From Chamaecrista fasciculata (taxonomy: Eukaryota; Streptophyta; Magnoliopsida; Fabales; Fabaceae), in the NCBI GenBank assembly GCA_003254925.1, contig QANZ01052372.1, positions 50,967 to 114,966 of the forward strand: a stretch of 64,000 nt of DNA, in the 5' to 3' direction. The notes below the pieces were generated by a model. That model did not search any database, was not told where the DNA came from, and was given only the letters and a program-made list of their open reading frames with translations. Each line of letters opens with the position of its first letter. The stretch's first letter is position 1. The position numbers and the translations under genes were made by a program. This document shows, piece by piece, positions 10,487 through 21,416 of the stretch.

Positions 10487-12120
10487 TCAAGATTCTTCTT
10501 CTGGGGTAAGACTATTAGAAATGATTACAGGTAACTTCTCATCTTCCGCCAAGAAAACATACTTAAGGTTGGACGGTAGGCTCTTAAGTTCTAGTGTGGG
10601 TGGTTGGATGATAGAAGGAACTAATTGTTTGACATCTAGGGACAAAAGATCATGTTCCTCCACACCCTCATAAATCATGGCTACACTATTGCAGTTGAAA
10701 ACTTCTTTGGCCTCCTTCTCAAAAGCATGTTCATTCATTCCTGCATGGTCATTAAAACAAGTGTTATGTAAAAATTCGACAGAATGAGATAGAACACTAA
10801 ATTGCATAGTATTCACAGGAAGACAATCAGAGTTAGAAATGGAGCTTGTCTGCTCTTTCTCAGGGTTCATGATATCAAGAGTGTTGGAACTCTCTGATGA
10901 TTCACTACTGATGCATCTAGGAGACAGGATGTTGGCTTGAATAGAGCAATTGGAAAGTGATTCCACAGCAGCATCAGCACCTGCACATGACAACCTAAGG
11001 CTCTCACTAGAGCTAGCATCAGTAGAAGGAGAAAAATTAAAATCTAATTGAGCCAAAGTTGGTGGTGATTTATGATTAATGTAATCAACTAATGAAAAGT
11101 TCAGACTTACCTCATTACCACCACAAGAACAAACACCAGGAGGAGAAAAGAAAGGTAAAAATGGAGACAACAAATCATCATTGGTGAGCTTGAAATCACA
11201 GAGGTACATATCAGGAGAAGTCCAGAAATCATCATTAACTTCAACAACCTCTATAGCATTTAAACCAAGTAGAGAATAGTCCTCATTTGGATATTTCATT
11301 GTCTCATACATATTGAATTGAATCTTCTGGTTTCCTACTTCCATGGTGATTAGGCCATCTTTCATGCTAATAAGTGTATTAGCGGTCCTTAAGAATGGTC
11401 GGCCCAGAATCAATGTTGTGTCATGGGACACTCCATTATTCATATCTAGCACATAAAAGTCAGCAAGAAAAACAAGATCCTTTACCTTGACTATTACATC
11501 CTCAACAATACCAAATGGGTGCCTAAGTGTCCTATCAGCTAATTGAAGTACCATGCTGGTGGATTTTACAGACTTGATTCCTAAGGACTCATAGACAGAC
11601 TTAGGCATTACATTAATAGCTGCCCCTAGATCAATTAGAGCACCATTTACAGTTATTCTTCCTATAGTACAAGGTATGGTGAAGGACCCAGGGTCTTGAC
11701 ACTTGATTGGTAGTTGAGGTTTAAAAAGTGCTGAGACATTAGAGCTAACTTGTATTCTTTCATTTGGCCTAAATTTCCTTTTATTAGTACACAAATCTTT
11801 CAAAAACTTGGCATATTTAGGCACCTTTTTTATTAGCTCTAAAAGAGGAACATTGACTTCTAGTTTACTGAATAACTCTAAGATTTCCTTATCCTGTTTG
11901 TCATCATTTTGCCTCTTACTTCTCATATAAGATGCAGGAAAAGGAAGGTCTTTGAGACATACCTCTTTATTCTGTTCTTTGCTTGGTGCGATATTATGCT
12001 GAGAAGGTTGATCTGGCTCCTTGGTGGCCTGGATGGAAGGTTGCTGCTCTTCTGGCTCATCGTCTTGTTCATCAGCTACTATTGCTTCTTGTTCAACCCT
12101 ATCGGAATGTGGGTTAGGAA
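10487..12120 (-). pseudogene. Athila protease and linker
   Basis: Open from about 12120 to the TGA at 10489-10487. The aspartic protease is recognised by ALIDLGAAINVMP near 11610, in which Athila uses D-L-G in place of the usual D-T/S-G, and by the downstream ILGRPFLRTANTLI near 11400. Upstream, RPNERIQVSSNVSALFK and DPGSFTIPCTIG are characteristic of Athila. A long Ser-rich linker (about 11250-10680) of unknown role separates protease from reverse transcriptase. The segment is one base out of frame with gag; the shift falls near 12120, after the LRSGK motif. The TGA prevents read-through into reverse transcriptase unless suppressed. Confidence 0.85.
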
Positions 12121-13770
12121 GTTCTTCCCACTTCTCAAATTTATGGCATTCAGTGCTTTGGGGTTGATCACTGTGTTGGAAGGAATTCCTCCACTAGATT
12201 GAGCTTGGCGATCATTTATGGAATTTGACACTTGAGTAACAAAACCATTCAAATTCTCATGTTTCGTTTTTATTTGTTCAACTTCCTTGAAAAGAGAATT
12301 AATGTTATTTGTCATGCTACCCATCTCCTTCTTTATGTCGCCAAAACCGGTAGACACATGCTGAGCTAGATTGAGAGTTGCTTCTTGCAGGCTTTTGAAC
12401 ACATTAGCATTGGATTCTTGGATGGTTTTGAACATGGCTTGAACATCATCATTCTTCCCAGAATTTTGCTCAGAATGAACATGAGCGTTGGAAGGTTTAT
12501 ATTGAAAATTCTGTGAGGAAGAAACTCCTCCTTGATTTCCACCTCCCCATCTAGGATTAGTGTGATCTTGCCATCCTTGGTTGAATGGTTGAGGGAATTG
12601 ATCCCTTCTCTGAAATTGCACTGGTCTTTGCTGAAACATTGTAGAGATCTCTTCATATTGATGCAGGCATTTTTGAGTTACATGCATGACAGAGCAACAC
12701 ATCTGGCATGATGGAGCTACCATAGCTAGACTTTGAGGAGCCTGAGGAGTTTGAGGTTTCGCAGGAGCTTGTGTAGTACGTTGTGAATTGAGCTGAAAGG
12801 AAGAAATTTGCTCCACCTTGGCTGTCAATTTTTCCATGTCTAGAGCCAGCTTTTCTAACAATGGATCAGGCTCTGCAGCTCCGACTGACTTTAACGCTCT
12901 AGTGTCTCTCTCATTCACATGTTGACGATTGAGAGCAATCATTCTGATTAACTCCCAAGCTTCTTCATCTGCTTTATTGTATATGCTACCGTTGGCTGCA
13001 GCATTCAGCATAGCAGAGTCCTGTGGCAACAAACCATCAACAAAACATTCAACTAAGCTCTTTTTAGAAAATTGATGATTCGGACACTTTTCAATCATAT
13101 CTTGAAATCGACTCCAAAAACCAAAGAAGCTTTTAGTTATATCCTGCCTAGTTGTTGCTATTTCCTTCTTAGCTGCTGAAGATTTAGTGGCCGGAAAATA
13201 TTGTTCAAGGAATGCTCTTCTCAAGTTCTTCCATGAAGCATAAGGATTGTCCATGTACCTAGGCAAGTTCATATACCACTCTCTTGCCTTACCTTCCAAA
13301 GTTAGGTGAAAAACTTTCCACATGACGTCTTCAACGCTAATAGCTCTCGGCTTCATTGTCCTACAATGCATTTGAAGGGTGTTAAGATGCATGTAAGGAT
13401 TTTCACCTGCTAAACCATAAAATTTAGGCAAATTATTAAACAAAGGACCCTTGACTTCAAATTCAAAATTAAAATCAAGATATGAGTTCTGTATTCTTTC
13501 CATGGTTGCATTCGATTCTTCCTGATTAATAGCCCTAATTGTCCTTCTAAGTAAGGGTTGATGTACCCCATTATTTTCTTCTATTATTTCAGGGCCTAAA
13601 TTAGGATTAGGATTCACATCAACATTAGCATTAGCACCATCCATATCTATATTTATCTCTTGTTTAGAATTGGTTTCTAATCTTGCTTGCCTTCTTGCTC
13701 TAAGCCTCCTAAAAGTTCTTTCAATTTCAGGATCAAATGGTATTAGAGGCCATCTAGACTCCCTATGTAT
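12079..13770 (-). CDS. Athila gag
   Basis: Capsid/nucleocapsid protein that would package element RNA in cytoplasmic particles. The Retrotrans_gag core is visible (NNLPKFYGLAGENPYMHL, LTLEGKAREWYMNLP, SWKNLRRAFLEQYFP, around 13450-13180), followed by a nucleocapsid-like CX2CX4HX4C knuckle (CQMCCSVMHVTQKC, near 12690) and a coiled-coil-like stretch around 12450-12240. The first in-frame ATG is at 13644, but coding-like sequence (FDPEIERTFRRLRARRQAR) extends upstream to about 13770 with no ATG, so the original start may be lost or lie further upstream. The frame terminates at 12079 after a one-base shift that moves the rest of the polyprotein to another frame. Confidence 0.85.
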   Translation of the reverse strand: MHRESRWPLIPFDPEIERTFRRLRARRQARLETNSKQEINIDMDGANANVDVNPNPNLGPEIIEENNGVHQPLLRRTIRAINQEESNATMERIQNSYLDFNFEFEVKGPLFNNLPKFYGLAGENPYMHLNTLQMHCRTMKPRAISVEDVMWKVFHLTLEGKAREWYMNLPRYMDNPYASWKNLRRAFLEQYFPATKSSAAKKEIATTRQDITKSFFGFWSRFQDMIEKCPNHQFSKKSLVECFVDGLLPQDSAMLNAAANGSIYNKADEEAWELIRMIALNRQHVNERDTRALKSVGAAEPDPLLEKLALDMEKLTAKVEQISSFQLNSQRTTQAPAKPQTPQAPQSLAMVAPSCQMCCSVMHVTQKCLHQYEEISTMFQQRPVQFQRRDQFPQPFNQGWQDHTNPRWGGGNQGGVSSSQNFQYKPSNAHVHSEQNSGKNDDVQAMFKTIQESNANVFKSLQEATLNLAQHVSTGFGDIKKEMGSMTNNINSLFKEVEQIKTKHENLNGFVTQVSNSINDRQAQSSGGIPSNTVINPKALNAINLRSGKNFLTHIPIGLNKKQ

Positions 13771-14036
13771 ACATCAATAACTAACACAAAAGTGATTTGT
13801 GAGCAAATGATATATGAGGAAGTAAAAGAAGAAGATTAGACAAAATAAATAGAGCAAAATAGAATGGAAACAATTTCTTAAGCAAAATAAATAAAAAGGA
13901 AAGAAAATGAAAAATAAAGCGATTATAAAAACTATTAAAACAAGCTAAGATAATTTTACAAAAAATAAATAAGCACACAAAGAAAAATTAATTCAAATTA
14001 ACAAGACACTATTAACCGTTGAACTTTTAGAAAAGT

Positions 14037-14054
14037 TCCCCGGCAACGGTGCCA
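14037..14054 (-). promoter_or_regulatory. Primer binding site of the Athila element (tRNA-Asp type)
   Basis: Minus strand TGGCACCGTTGCCGGGGA lies five bases (ATTTC) after the LTR end. It matches the 3' end complement of plant tRNA-Asp (TGGCGCCGTTGCCGGGG) with one substitution. This fixes the element's orientation. Confidence 0.85.
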
Positions 14055-14059
14055 GAAAT

Positions 14060-15538
14060 TGATCGCACTTGTCGTAAATGGTCAATTTGATGCTAAATTG
14101 TGCAATATAATGGCACAACCTAGGTCGATCTCTCTGAAGAACTCTTAAAAGTTCATTAATTAATAGTGCTGTTAATTAGAAATAAATAAAAGGAAAATAA
14201 AAGAAGATAACAGTAACTATAAAAAGCAGAAAATAAATGGGTTTGGGGATTGTGATGATGGGAACAAAAATAAATTTTACACAATAAAAATAAATAAATA
14301 AATAAGAACAAGAACGGATAATTAATATGTGGCAGAACAACAAAAATATGATGAACAAATATATAATAAAAATGTCCTCGGGAAGAGTTTTAATTAGGTC
14401 ATCCTTGCTTTAATAAATGGGAGTTAATTATTATCAAGAAACCATTTCCAAAAATAGCCTTGAAAACTCAAGACTTAGATTATTGGTTAATTATATAATT
14501 CTCCAAACGAAAAAATTAAATAATTAAATCCAATAATCCCAATAATAAATGGTTGACAGAAATAATAAAGGATAGATTGCTCTTACTTTAAACAAAGCAA
14601 CGAGGATATAACATTCAAATAATTATAACTAAATTAGGTTCGAACGAAATCCCAACCAATTATAATTATAAGAAATAAAATGAGAACAATCCTTTATTAC
14701 AAAGTCAAATTAAGTTACAAATAAGATAATAACTTATCTTAAACAAGATAAATAAAATCTTAACTGAAACTTAAAGAAAGATAATAACAAACTCCCCTGA
14801 TAGAAGCTCTAAGCTCAAGCCATAATAAAACTCTCCCTCGGACTAAGAAAATTAGCTACTCATAGCCATAATTATATCCCAAATGGGATAAATTAGGACA
14901 AAGAAAGCCATTACAACAAAATATATATATATATATATAATCTAGAGAGAGAAGCAGAAAACAGAGAGAAGGTGTGTCAAATGAAGGCTGATTTCGCTGC
15001 TATTTATAGGCAAATTTTCGTCGGTGCGTCGCGGGGGCGCCGCGGGAAAAGCTCGTGGCGCATTGTTGCGGATTTTAATATTCCTGACCTAATTTTTGCT
15101 GACGTAAGCGCTTACGCAACTGAAGCTTGTGCGCCGCAGGATTCTTCTCTGTGCGCCACAACGACCATTTTGTGCGCCACGGTCAGCTGTGCGCCACGGT
15201 CACTTATATTTTCAGTTTGGCCCCTAGATTTCGCTTTTGCCTTCCATTTTGGTTCGTTTTGATTGCGTTTGAGCCCCAGATTTCATTATTCTTCAATTCT
15301 TTGGTCCTTCCCTTGTACTAAAACTCAAAATAAATCCTGAAAACACTTCACAAGGCTGTATAATTCCCCAATAAAAATATATTAACATAAAAATGTCGGA
15401 AAAAGATACATTTTAGCCCAATTTACACACATTAGCACATGCAACCAAATTACTACATTTTAAGGCAAATACACCCAAATATTATCATTTAAAACCACAA
15501 AATGCCTTATGAAAACATAGTAAAATATGGCTCGATCA
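14060..15538 (-). repeat. Athila LTR copy C (5' LTR)
   Basis: 1479 bp from TGATCGCAC to GCTCGATCA, next to the PBS on its left and to the GCGGG duplication plus MULE coding sequence on its right, so it is the true 5' LTR. It contains the same AT microsatellite and GTGCGCC-rich block as the other copies. As the 5' LTR it would hold the element's promoter. Confidence 0.9.
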
Positions 15539-16336
15539 GCGGGTCATCTCCATGTCAATTTCATTATAAAAATTGTAACCCGGAGGACGATACTCTGGAG
15601 CAGGAACGACATCCACTCGATCATCTTCAACATCATTATTTCTACGCTCAGCTGCATCATCCATCTCCTCGTTAAAGTCATCCATCTCCTCATTAAAGTC
15701 ACCCATCTCCTCACCGGAATTTGTAAAAATTGAACTATACACCGACTCATCCTCATAACTTGAGGACGAACCACCTGCAGGGGTGTAGTCCTCATCGTCA
15801 TCACTATCAATTGTTTGGCATGCAGAGCTCGGCTCCATACTAGATCCAACTGTATTATCCATGCCTCCTCCAAACACTCGTCGAAACACACTTGAAGATG
15901 CAAAGTTTTCAGCTGCTGTCTCTCTAACGGTGGGTGGACAGATAAAATTTGTGTTCTCCACAAGGAGCATTGTAGTGTTTAAGTCAAATGCGTTCTCCAC
16001 AAATACTTCTACATACAACTCAAGCATTGTGTTTACCATCCATTCTATATGTGTTTCCATCATTGAGTTGACATCATCATCACCCGATAAGATCCAGGTC
16101 GTGTAGACATATCCAGGGTTTAGAAAACTTACTGGCAATCTATACACGATAGAAGTGATATCTTCAAGAGGAGAAAGCATAAGTTTCTCCCTAATCAATT
16201 CTTTCAATCTATCGAACGTAATATCACTAGGCAACGTAATGACTTTTTTCCGTTCAGATTGAAACATAACCCCACAAACACCACTGGGAGAGATTGATCC
16301 ATGACTATATACCAAGCATCTGACCCTCGTTGACAT
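15539..16336 (-). pseudogene. MULE transposase N-terminal exon, separated from its gene by the Athila insertion
   Basis: Starts at ATG 16336 (MSTRVRCLVYSHGSISPSG), the best start because it opens the conserved N-terminal domain of plant MULE transposases. That domain continues as VITLPSDITFDRLKELIREKLM and ITSIVYRLPVSF. An acidic, Ser-rich linker with three NEEMDDF-type repeats (about 24-nt units, 15730-15650) follows, then the polypeptide is interrupted after E-M-T at the LTR. The next codons of the gene (R-D-P-K-Y-V-E) are found 12.8 kb away at 2758, across the GCGGG duplication. The exon itself is open, so the gene may have been intact here when the retrotransposon landed, although the downstream half has separate mutations. 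Confidence 0.85.
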
Positions 16337-16692
16337 TTTTCTCTAATAAATAAAATTTAAATAAAATTATCGTCTAAAATGGAATTATATCTCAAACAAT
16401 ATTATGTTAAAAATAAATTATCTAACATACTATTTTGAAAGTTAACTAACTACCTAAATAATTATATAACATTATCTAACAATATTATTTACAACATTAT
16501 CTAAATTTTATCTAACATTTTTATCTTTCAAATAAATTATCTAACATACTATTTTGAAAGTTATCTAACAAATATATCTATAACAATATTATTTTTAAAT
16601 TTACCTAACATTTTATCTAACATTATCTAATAATTACAACATTATCTAAATTATNCTTCTAACACCCAACAGCTCCAATTTCAGACTTTACT
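16337..16692. repeat. AT-rich block of ATTATCTAACA-like repeats
   Basis: 5' flank of the MULE transposase. From about 16380 to 16650 variants of TTATCTAACA(T) recur at irregular spacing, more than ten times. A single N (16655) ends the block. No gene is visible. Confidence 0.6.
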
Positions 16693-16723
16693 CTGAAATC
16701 ATGTCCCGGGGACACGATTTCAG
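16693..16723. repeat. Inverted repeat with 15-nt arms
   Basis: CTGAAATCATGTCCC followed by G and GGGACACGATTTCAG pairs with one mismatch to form a nearly loopless hairpin. It stands out in AT-rich surroundings upstream of the MULE transposase start. Confidence 0.7.
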
Positions 16724-16757
16724 TGACCATTTTTTTAAAAAAAAATAAATGTTAATT

Positions 16758-16783
16758 AAGCCGGTGCCACATGGCACCGGCTT
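16758..16783. repeat. Inverted repeat AAGCCGGTGCCA / TGGCACCGGCTT
   Basis: Perfect 12-nt arms around a CA centre, 35 bases from the previous hairpin. Both are GC-rich islands in AT-rich DNA and may form part of a MULE terminal or subterminal region. Confidence 0.75.
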
Positions 16784-18527
16784 ATTGGTCCTTCATGTTT
16801 GAAATTGTGTAGGCCTAATACGTATCCCATTAAGGGAATTAAGTAAATTAGTTAGGTATATTAATCCATAATTTATTTTATTGTATTATTGAAATAAAAA
16901 AAAACCATTAAACCACAGCATCAAATATATATTGCACGTTGATTAAGAATATGATAAAGCAAAAGTTGAATTTTTCATATTTATTAATAGCCGGCAGGCA
17001 GCGGACAATCTCTACGAATTCGGCGTCAATGTTGGTGTGAGTTGGTAAAATCTTTAGGATAAGCAATGGGTTGGGTCATGGGTGTTTCTTTTTTTTTTCC
17101 CCGTAGAAAATGGTTTTTTTTTTCAATCTAAATTGGCTTACTCATTTGAATTAACTTACAGGAGTTAGAATTCTATTAACTAGATTCATTAATATGATGA
17201 GTTGGGTTGACCTTAATCTATTGACTATTTTTTAAAATATTTTTAATAATAAAATTTATAAGATAATGTTAAATTACATAATTATCATATATTAATATTA
17301 ATATTTTTACATACTATAGTTTATAAAAATATGATATTTTAAAAAATTGAAAATATATTTAAAAATAAATGAATAACTAGGTAAGTGAGCTAACTCACAC
17401 GAGTCAAAATCTTTAGTGAGTTGAGATTTCACAAATTTAACACAAAAAAAGTAGGTTAAATTAACTCATTCTTGGTGAGTTGAGCCCATTTTCACTACTT
17501 TAGTGGGGTTAATCTATAAAGTTGCACAAACCAAATCAATTCAAGCGGATGGGTTATACAGTTGTATCAGCAAACGTGCGCCCCCTCTCTTGCTCTCTAT
17601 GACCTTCCAATTTTGAGTTGTCGCTAGGCTGTCGCTGTTTCACCGAAAGTGGCCCATTTTCTTCATTTAGGTATGGTTTTTGTCATCCTCTCCTTCATCA
17701 GGTAAGTTTTCTACTTTCATTAGGGAAGTTTTCTTCTCCCATTAGGGGAGTTTTCTCCCTTTCATTAAGAAATAGTTTTCTCTTATGTAAATATACATCT
17801 CAGATCTACTACACCAGAAGTTTAATATTGAAGAGGAAAATGGGTCAAGAAGATTTTTCCTCTCAAAGAGAGTTTGGGGTGTGTTGCCTCTTTGAAAACT
17901 CTTCCAAATTCTCTGTTTTTTTAGAGATATTGTAGATTTGTCTCTATGATGTATAGGAGTCTTGGGTGTAATCTTCTTCTTAGGTGTGTATCCTAAATTT
18001 TTTTTTTTATTTTCCTATGCTTATGTGTATATATGTTCTATGGAGCGTAGGGCTCTGCTTTTATTGTTAAATCTAAGCTTTAATTGGTCTCCATGTTGTA
18101 TGGCCTTATGCCATATTTATTATGAATGAAAGTCATCTTCTAACCAAAAAAAAATTGATGGGCTGGGCTGGTTCTAAAATTGTGGAATTGCAAACTTACA
18201 AATTGGGTTGTGGGTTTAGAAATTGACCCACCAATTCATAAATACGCACATATTTTATTTTTATTTTTGTAAAATTTTATATATTTTTGTATATGTTTAA
18301 TTATTTTTGTATTTATGATATTGTTACTTTAAAATTTATATAATTATATATATATATATATACTATAAAGTGTATTTAAACTAATTTATATCTATATATA
18401 CAACATTATATATAATCTTTATTTATTAACTATTTTTAGGTGTGAGTATTTTTTTCATTGCACACAAATTTATTATAATATTTTTCTCATAAAATTATTA
18501 TTTTAAAAAAAAATAATAATGTATTAA
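16784..18527. other. AT-rich intergenic DNA
   Basis: No gene found. Around 17700-17775 a unit like TTTTCT..TTCATTAGGGAAG recurs three times imperfectly. Near 18085-18155 a T-rich sequence ends ATGAATGAAAGTCATCTTCTAACC followed by nine As, which resembles the 3' tail of an old retroposon. An (AT)n run lies near 18346-18362. Short open frames here are unlikely to be coding. Confidence 0.5.
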
Positions 18528-18902
18528 CAGCATTAATTCTGTCTCCAAACTTTATATTAGTTGTCAATTTCGTCCCCAATCTTTTTTATTGTCAATTTTG
18601 TCCTTAATGTTTTACATTTTGGTCAATTTTTATCCTTTGCTCTTACTTTAACCATATATTAACGACAGAATCTACGTAGCTAATGATATATAATATAAAA
18701 TTTATAGAAAAAAAAAAACTCAAACCCTAACTCAGATGGAAAAACATAATGCGGTATTTCGTTAATTTATTGAAAGAAATTAGTCAAAGGATAAAATTGA
18801 CCAAAACATAAAATATTAGGGACGAAACTAACAGCAAAAAAAGATTGAAGACGAAATTGACAGTTTGTGCAAAGTTTGGGAGACAAATTTAATACTTTTT
18901 CC
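18528..18902. mobile_element. Foldback (MITE-like) element, about 115-bp arms
   Basis: The left arm (TGTCTCCAAACTTT ... TTGTCAATTTCGTCC ... GGTCAATTTTTATCCTTTG) is the imperfect reverse complement of the right arm (CAAAGGATAAAATTGACC ... GACGAAATTGACAG ... AAAGTTTGGGAGACA). About 130 bp of unrelated AT-rich DNA lies between. It encodes nothing. Such long-arm elements are non-autonomous DNA transposons. Confidence 0.6.
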
Positions 18903-19481
18903 TAATTTAAAAGTTCAGAACCAACCCAACACAACCATATGGTTGATTTAAAATTTTCTCCAAATTGAAATTTGAATCCAACTCAACTTATTATACTAAC
19001 CTCTACAAAGCCTAGTGGATCAAAAGTCAAAAATCACTAAAGGCATTTGGCCCAATTCAAGATGAATCTCCGCTAATCTTTGCACCACAAGGCCCATGTT
19101 ATATTAGATATGGCCGCAAGGCTGAATTGTGAATGAGAAAGGAGGGTCATGGAAGAAAAATACAAAAAATGCCAAACAGGAATAATTACAAAGAAGAAAT
19201 AAAAATAAAAGTTTAAAATATAAATAGATTTAAAAGAATCGATTTAATTTACACATGACATATAACATATATTTTCTAAGATAATTGACATCTCAATTAA
19301 AAGGATAATAGAAAAATAAACATTTGCTCCCTTTAAAAAGTTCAAGGTAGTTTGAATAACTTTTTAAGGTTTTAAGGGATTATTTACACATAGGCCACAA
19401 TTGAAGAGGATTCTATACATTTTTACCTAGAATTCTATGTATTCCTGTTTAAAAAATATTTTACATTCATTTTTAAAAAAA
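18903..19481. other. AT-rich intergenic DNA
   Basis: No gene, RNA or structured repeat recognised. Confidence 0.5.
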
Positions 19482-20057
19482 GGCTTAAGAGCACTTTTGG
19501 TCCCTTAGCTTTTACAAAGGTCTCAATTTGGTCCCTTAACTTTTTTTGTTGCAATTTTGGTCCCCTAACTTTTAAAAAAGTCTCATCGTTGGTCCCAAAT
19601 GCACTTCCATCCATTATCTACCGTTAGTGCTTATCTGGTAGACTGAGTTAGCTGATGATGTGACAAATATGGATGAAATGAATTAAAAAATGATCATTAT
19701 GCAACATTTTGAGTCTTTTTTATTCGGCTAAATCTTGGTTGATTCATTCTCAAAATATTGTAATTTGTTACATAATGGTCCTTTGGTCCTTTTTTTAATC
19801 CACTTCACTCGTTTGAAACATCATCAGCCAACTCGGCCTGCCCGATCAGCACTAAAGACAGATAATGGATAGAAGTGCATTTGGGACCAACGGTGAGACG
19901 TTTTCAAAAGTTAAGGGACCTAAATTGCAACAAAAAATGTTAAGGGACCAAATTGAGACGTTTTCAAAAGTTAGAGGACCAAAATTGCAACAAAAAAAGT
20001 TAGGAGACCAAATTAAGACCTTTGCAAAAGTTAGGGGACCAAAAGTTCACTTAATCC
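19482..20057. mobile_element. Foldback element with long terminal inverted repeats
   Basis: Left end GGCTTAAGAGCACTTTTGGTCCC and right end (reverse complement GGATTAAGTGAACTTTTGGTCCC) begin inverted arms of roughly 190 bp, each made of repeated TTTTGGTCCC(C/T)TAACTTTT units. The middle (about 19680-19800) is AT-rich. The element sits in an A-run, so its target duplication cannot be judged. The 96-residue open frame on the plus strand is only the translation of the repeat units. Confidence 0.65.
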
Positions 20058-21183
20058 AAAAAAAAAAAACTCAAATATCAAGACAATACAAATGTTCCCT
20101 GGAGTCATTTTCGACGGTAACCTTTCACACCAACAATGGTAAACCAAATTTATAAAGCGAATGTCTTTTTCTCTTAACTTATAAAGAAAATGTCTCATCA
20201 CAAGTATAGCTGGATTGTTACTTTGTTACATAATCAAATATTTAAGAAATTTAAGTATATGCCAATTTGACTTTTCACTGATATGGTGAGCTGAAAAGGA
20301 ATTTACCAAGAAGTCATCATCGTTTTACTCCTAAATGAAAGAAGTAACTCTTTTACCCATTGACCATCATATCATTATTTCCAGCATTTTGTTATTCTTG
20401 AAATGAGAACTTACAATTAAGTTTCTAAATTTTTACCAAATTCACGAATCAATCTCTAAATAATCAAAATATACAACTCAGTTCCTAAAATATTACAATC
20501 GCTAATGATTTGGTCTTTAGGTCTAATATAAGGACCAAAAAATACATATGCAATACAAATTTAATACAAACTCAATAACTAAAAAGTACAAATTCAGTTC
20601 GAATTTGAAGACTATAGTGTCACAGGGACCAAATTGTTTATTTCAATTTCAAAGACTGTTTCATTAACTCGATATAAATTTAAGGATCAAATAGTAAGTT
20701 TTTTTCTTCTTGAAACTATTATTAGTTACACCAGATTTTCTAAATCTGCCTATCTTTGTGCTTACAAAGAGCATGCAATAAAAGCCATAGTTTGGATCAA
20801 TTCCATGCGGTTCAGGAAAAATGAATTGAAAAATGACAGACAGAACAAAAGTAGAGTCAAACATAAATGCCGCACTGACTCACTAGATCAGTGCTCTTGC
20901 TTGTTCACGAGTCAAGAATGCTCAGAGAACACTATTTCAATAGTCAATATTATTGGTTAAGTGGTTCCATATGATTTGAGTAAGATTGGAGTACAAAATC
21001 TTATAGTATTCTTATTATAAACTTTGTTATCATAATCCTATGAAACACACTTTATTAGTTCATTCTAAAAAAGTGTGAAACACGTCTGGTACTCGTACAA
21101 CACTCATACATATTCGTAAGTTTTAAAATATAAAATTATTTAATCACATAAGTGTGGCATAGTAATTCCTCACTTGGTCCCTT
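20058..21183. other. Intergenic DNA
   Basis: No supported gene. Scattered dispersed-repeat phrases are present (for example CTCAGTTCCTAAAATATTAC near 20475). A 108-codon plus-strand frame at 20634-20960 has no domain and is probably chance. Confidence 0.5.
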
Positions 21184-21416
21184 TGAACAGAGAATATGAA
21201 AGCGTGGAAATATATCTGAAATATGTATTTCACTCATATCAATTAAGTACAAAATAGAGCTATTTATAATAAAGCTCTTACTAAATGTACAGAGGGGAAA
21301 AATCAACTTACAGCTCAGCAATACTGACTAACAACTAAAACTAATTAACAACTCAGTTAAAACTAACTAAAAATTGCTATTTAGTCCTTATTTGCTATTT
21401 AGTCCTTATTCCTACA
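21184..21416 (-). repeat. Copia 3' LTR
   Basis: 233 bp; minus strand begins TGTAGGAATAAGG after the polypurine tract and ends CTCTGTTCA. Nearly identical to 25047-25279. Confidence 0.9.

Larger units (their letters stand above)
4988..15538 (-). mobile_element. Athila-like Ty3/gypsy LTR retrotransposon
   Basis: Order on the minus strand: 5' LTR (15538-14060), PBS (14054-14037), gag, protease, reverse transcriptase, RNase H, integrase, about 1.9 kb of noncoding DNA, polypurine tract (5811-5800), 3' LTR. Placed in the Athila lineage by the Asp-tRNA-type PBS, the DLGAAINVMP protease, the FMDDF reverse-transcriptase motif, and the long spacer with an AAGTGTGGGGGAG tract after integrase. Flanked by GCGGG duplications and inserted into a MULE transposase gene. 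Multiple frameshifts make it non-autonomous. No env-like reading frame is recognisable in the spacer. Confidence 0.9.

Noticed and set aside
17618-17935. 105-codon plus-strand frame
   Set aside because: Built from the TTTTCT/CATTAGG imperfect repeats, with no coding signature.
19865-20155. 96-codon plus-strand open frame
   Set aside because: It is the translation of the foldback repeat units (FSKVRGPKLQQK repeats), not a protein gene.
20634-20960. 108-codon plus-strand frame
   Set aside because: No domain, no splice or start context, in repeat-derived AT-rich DNA.
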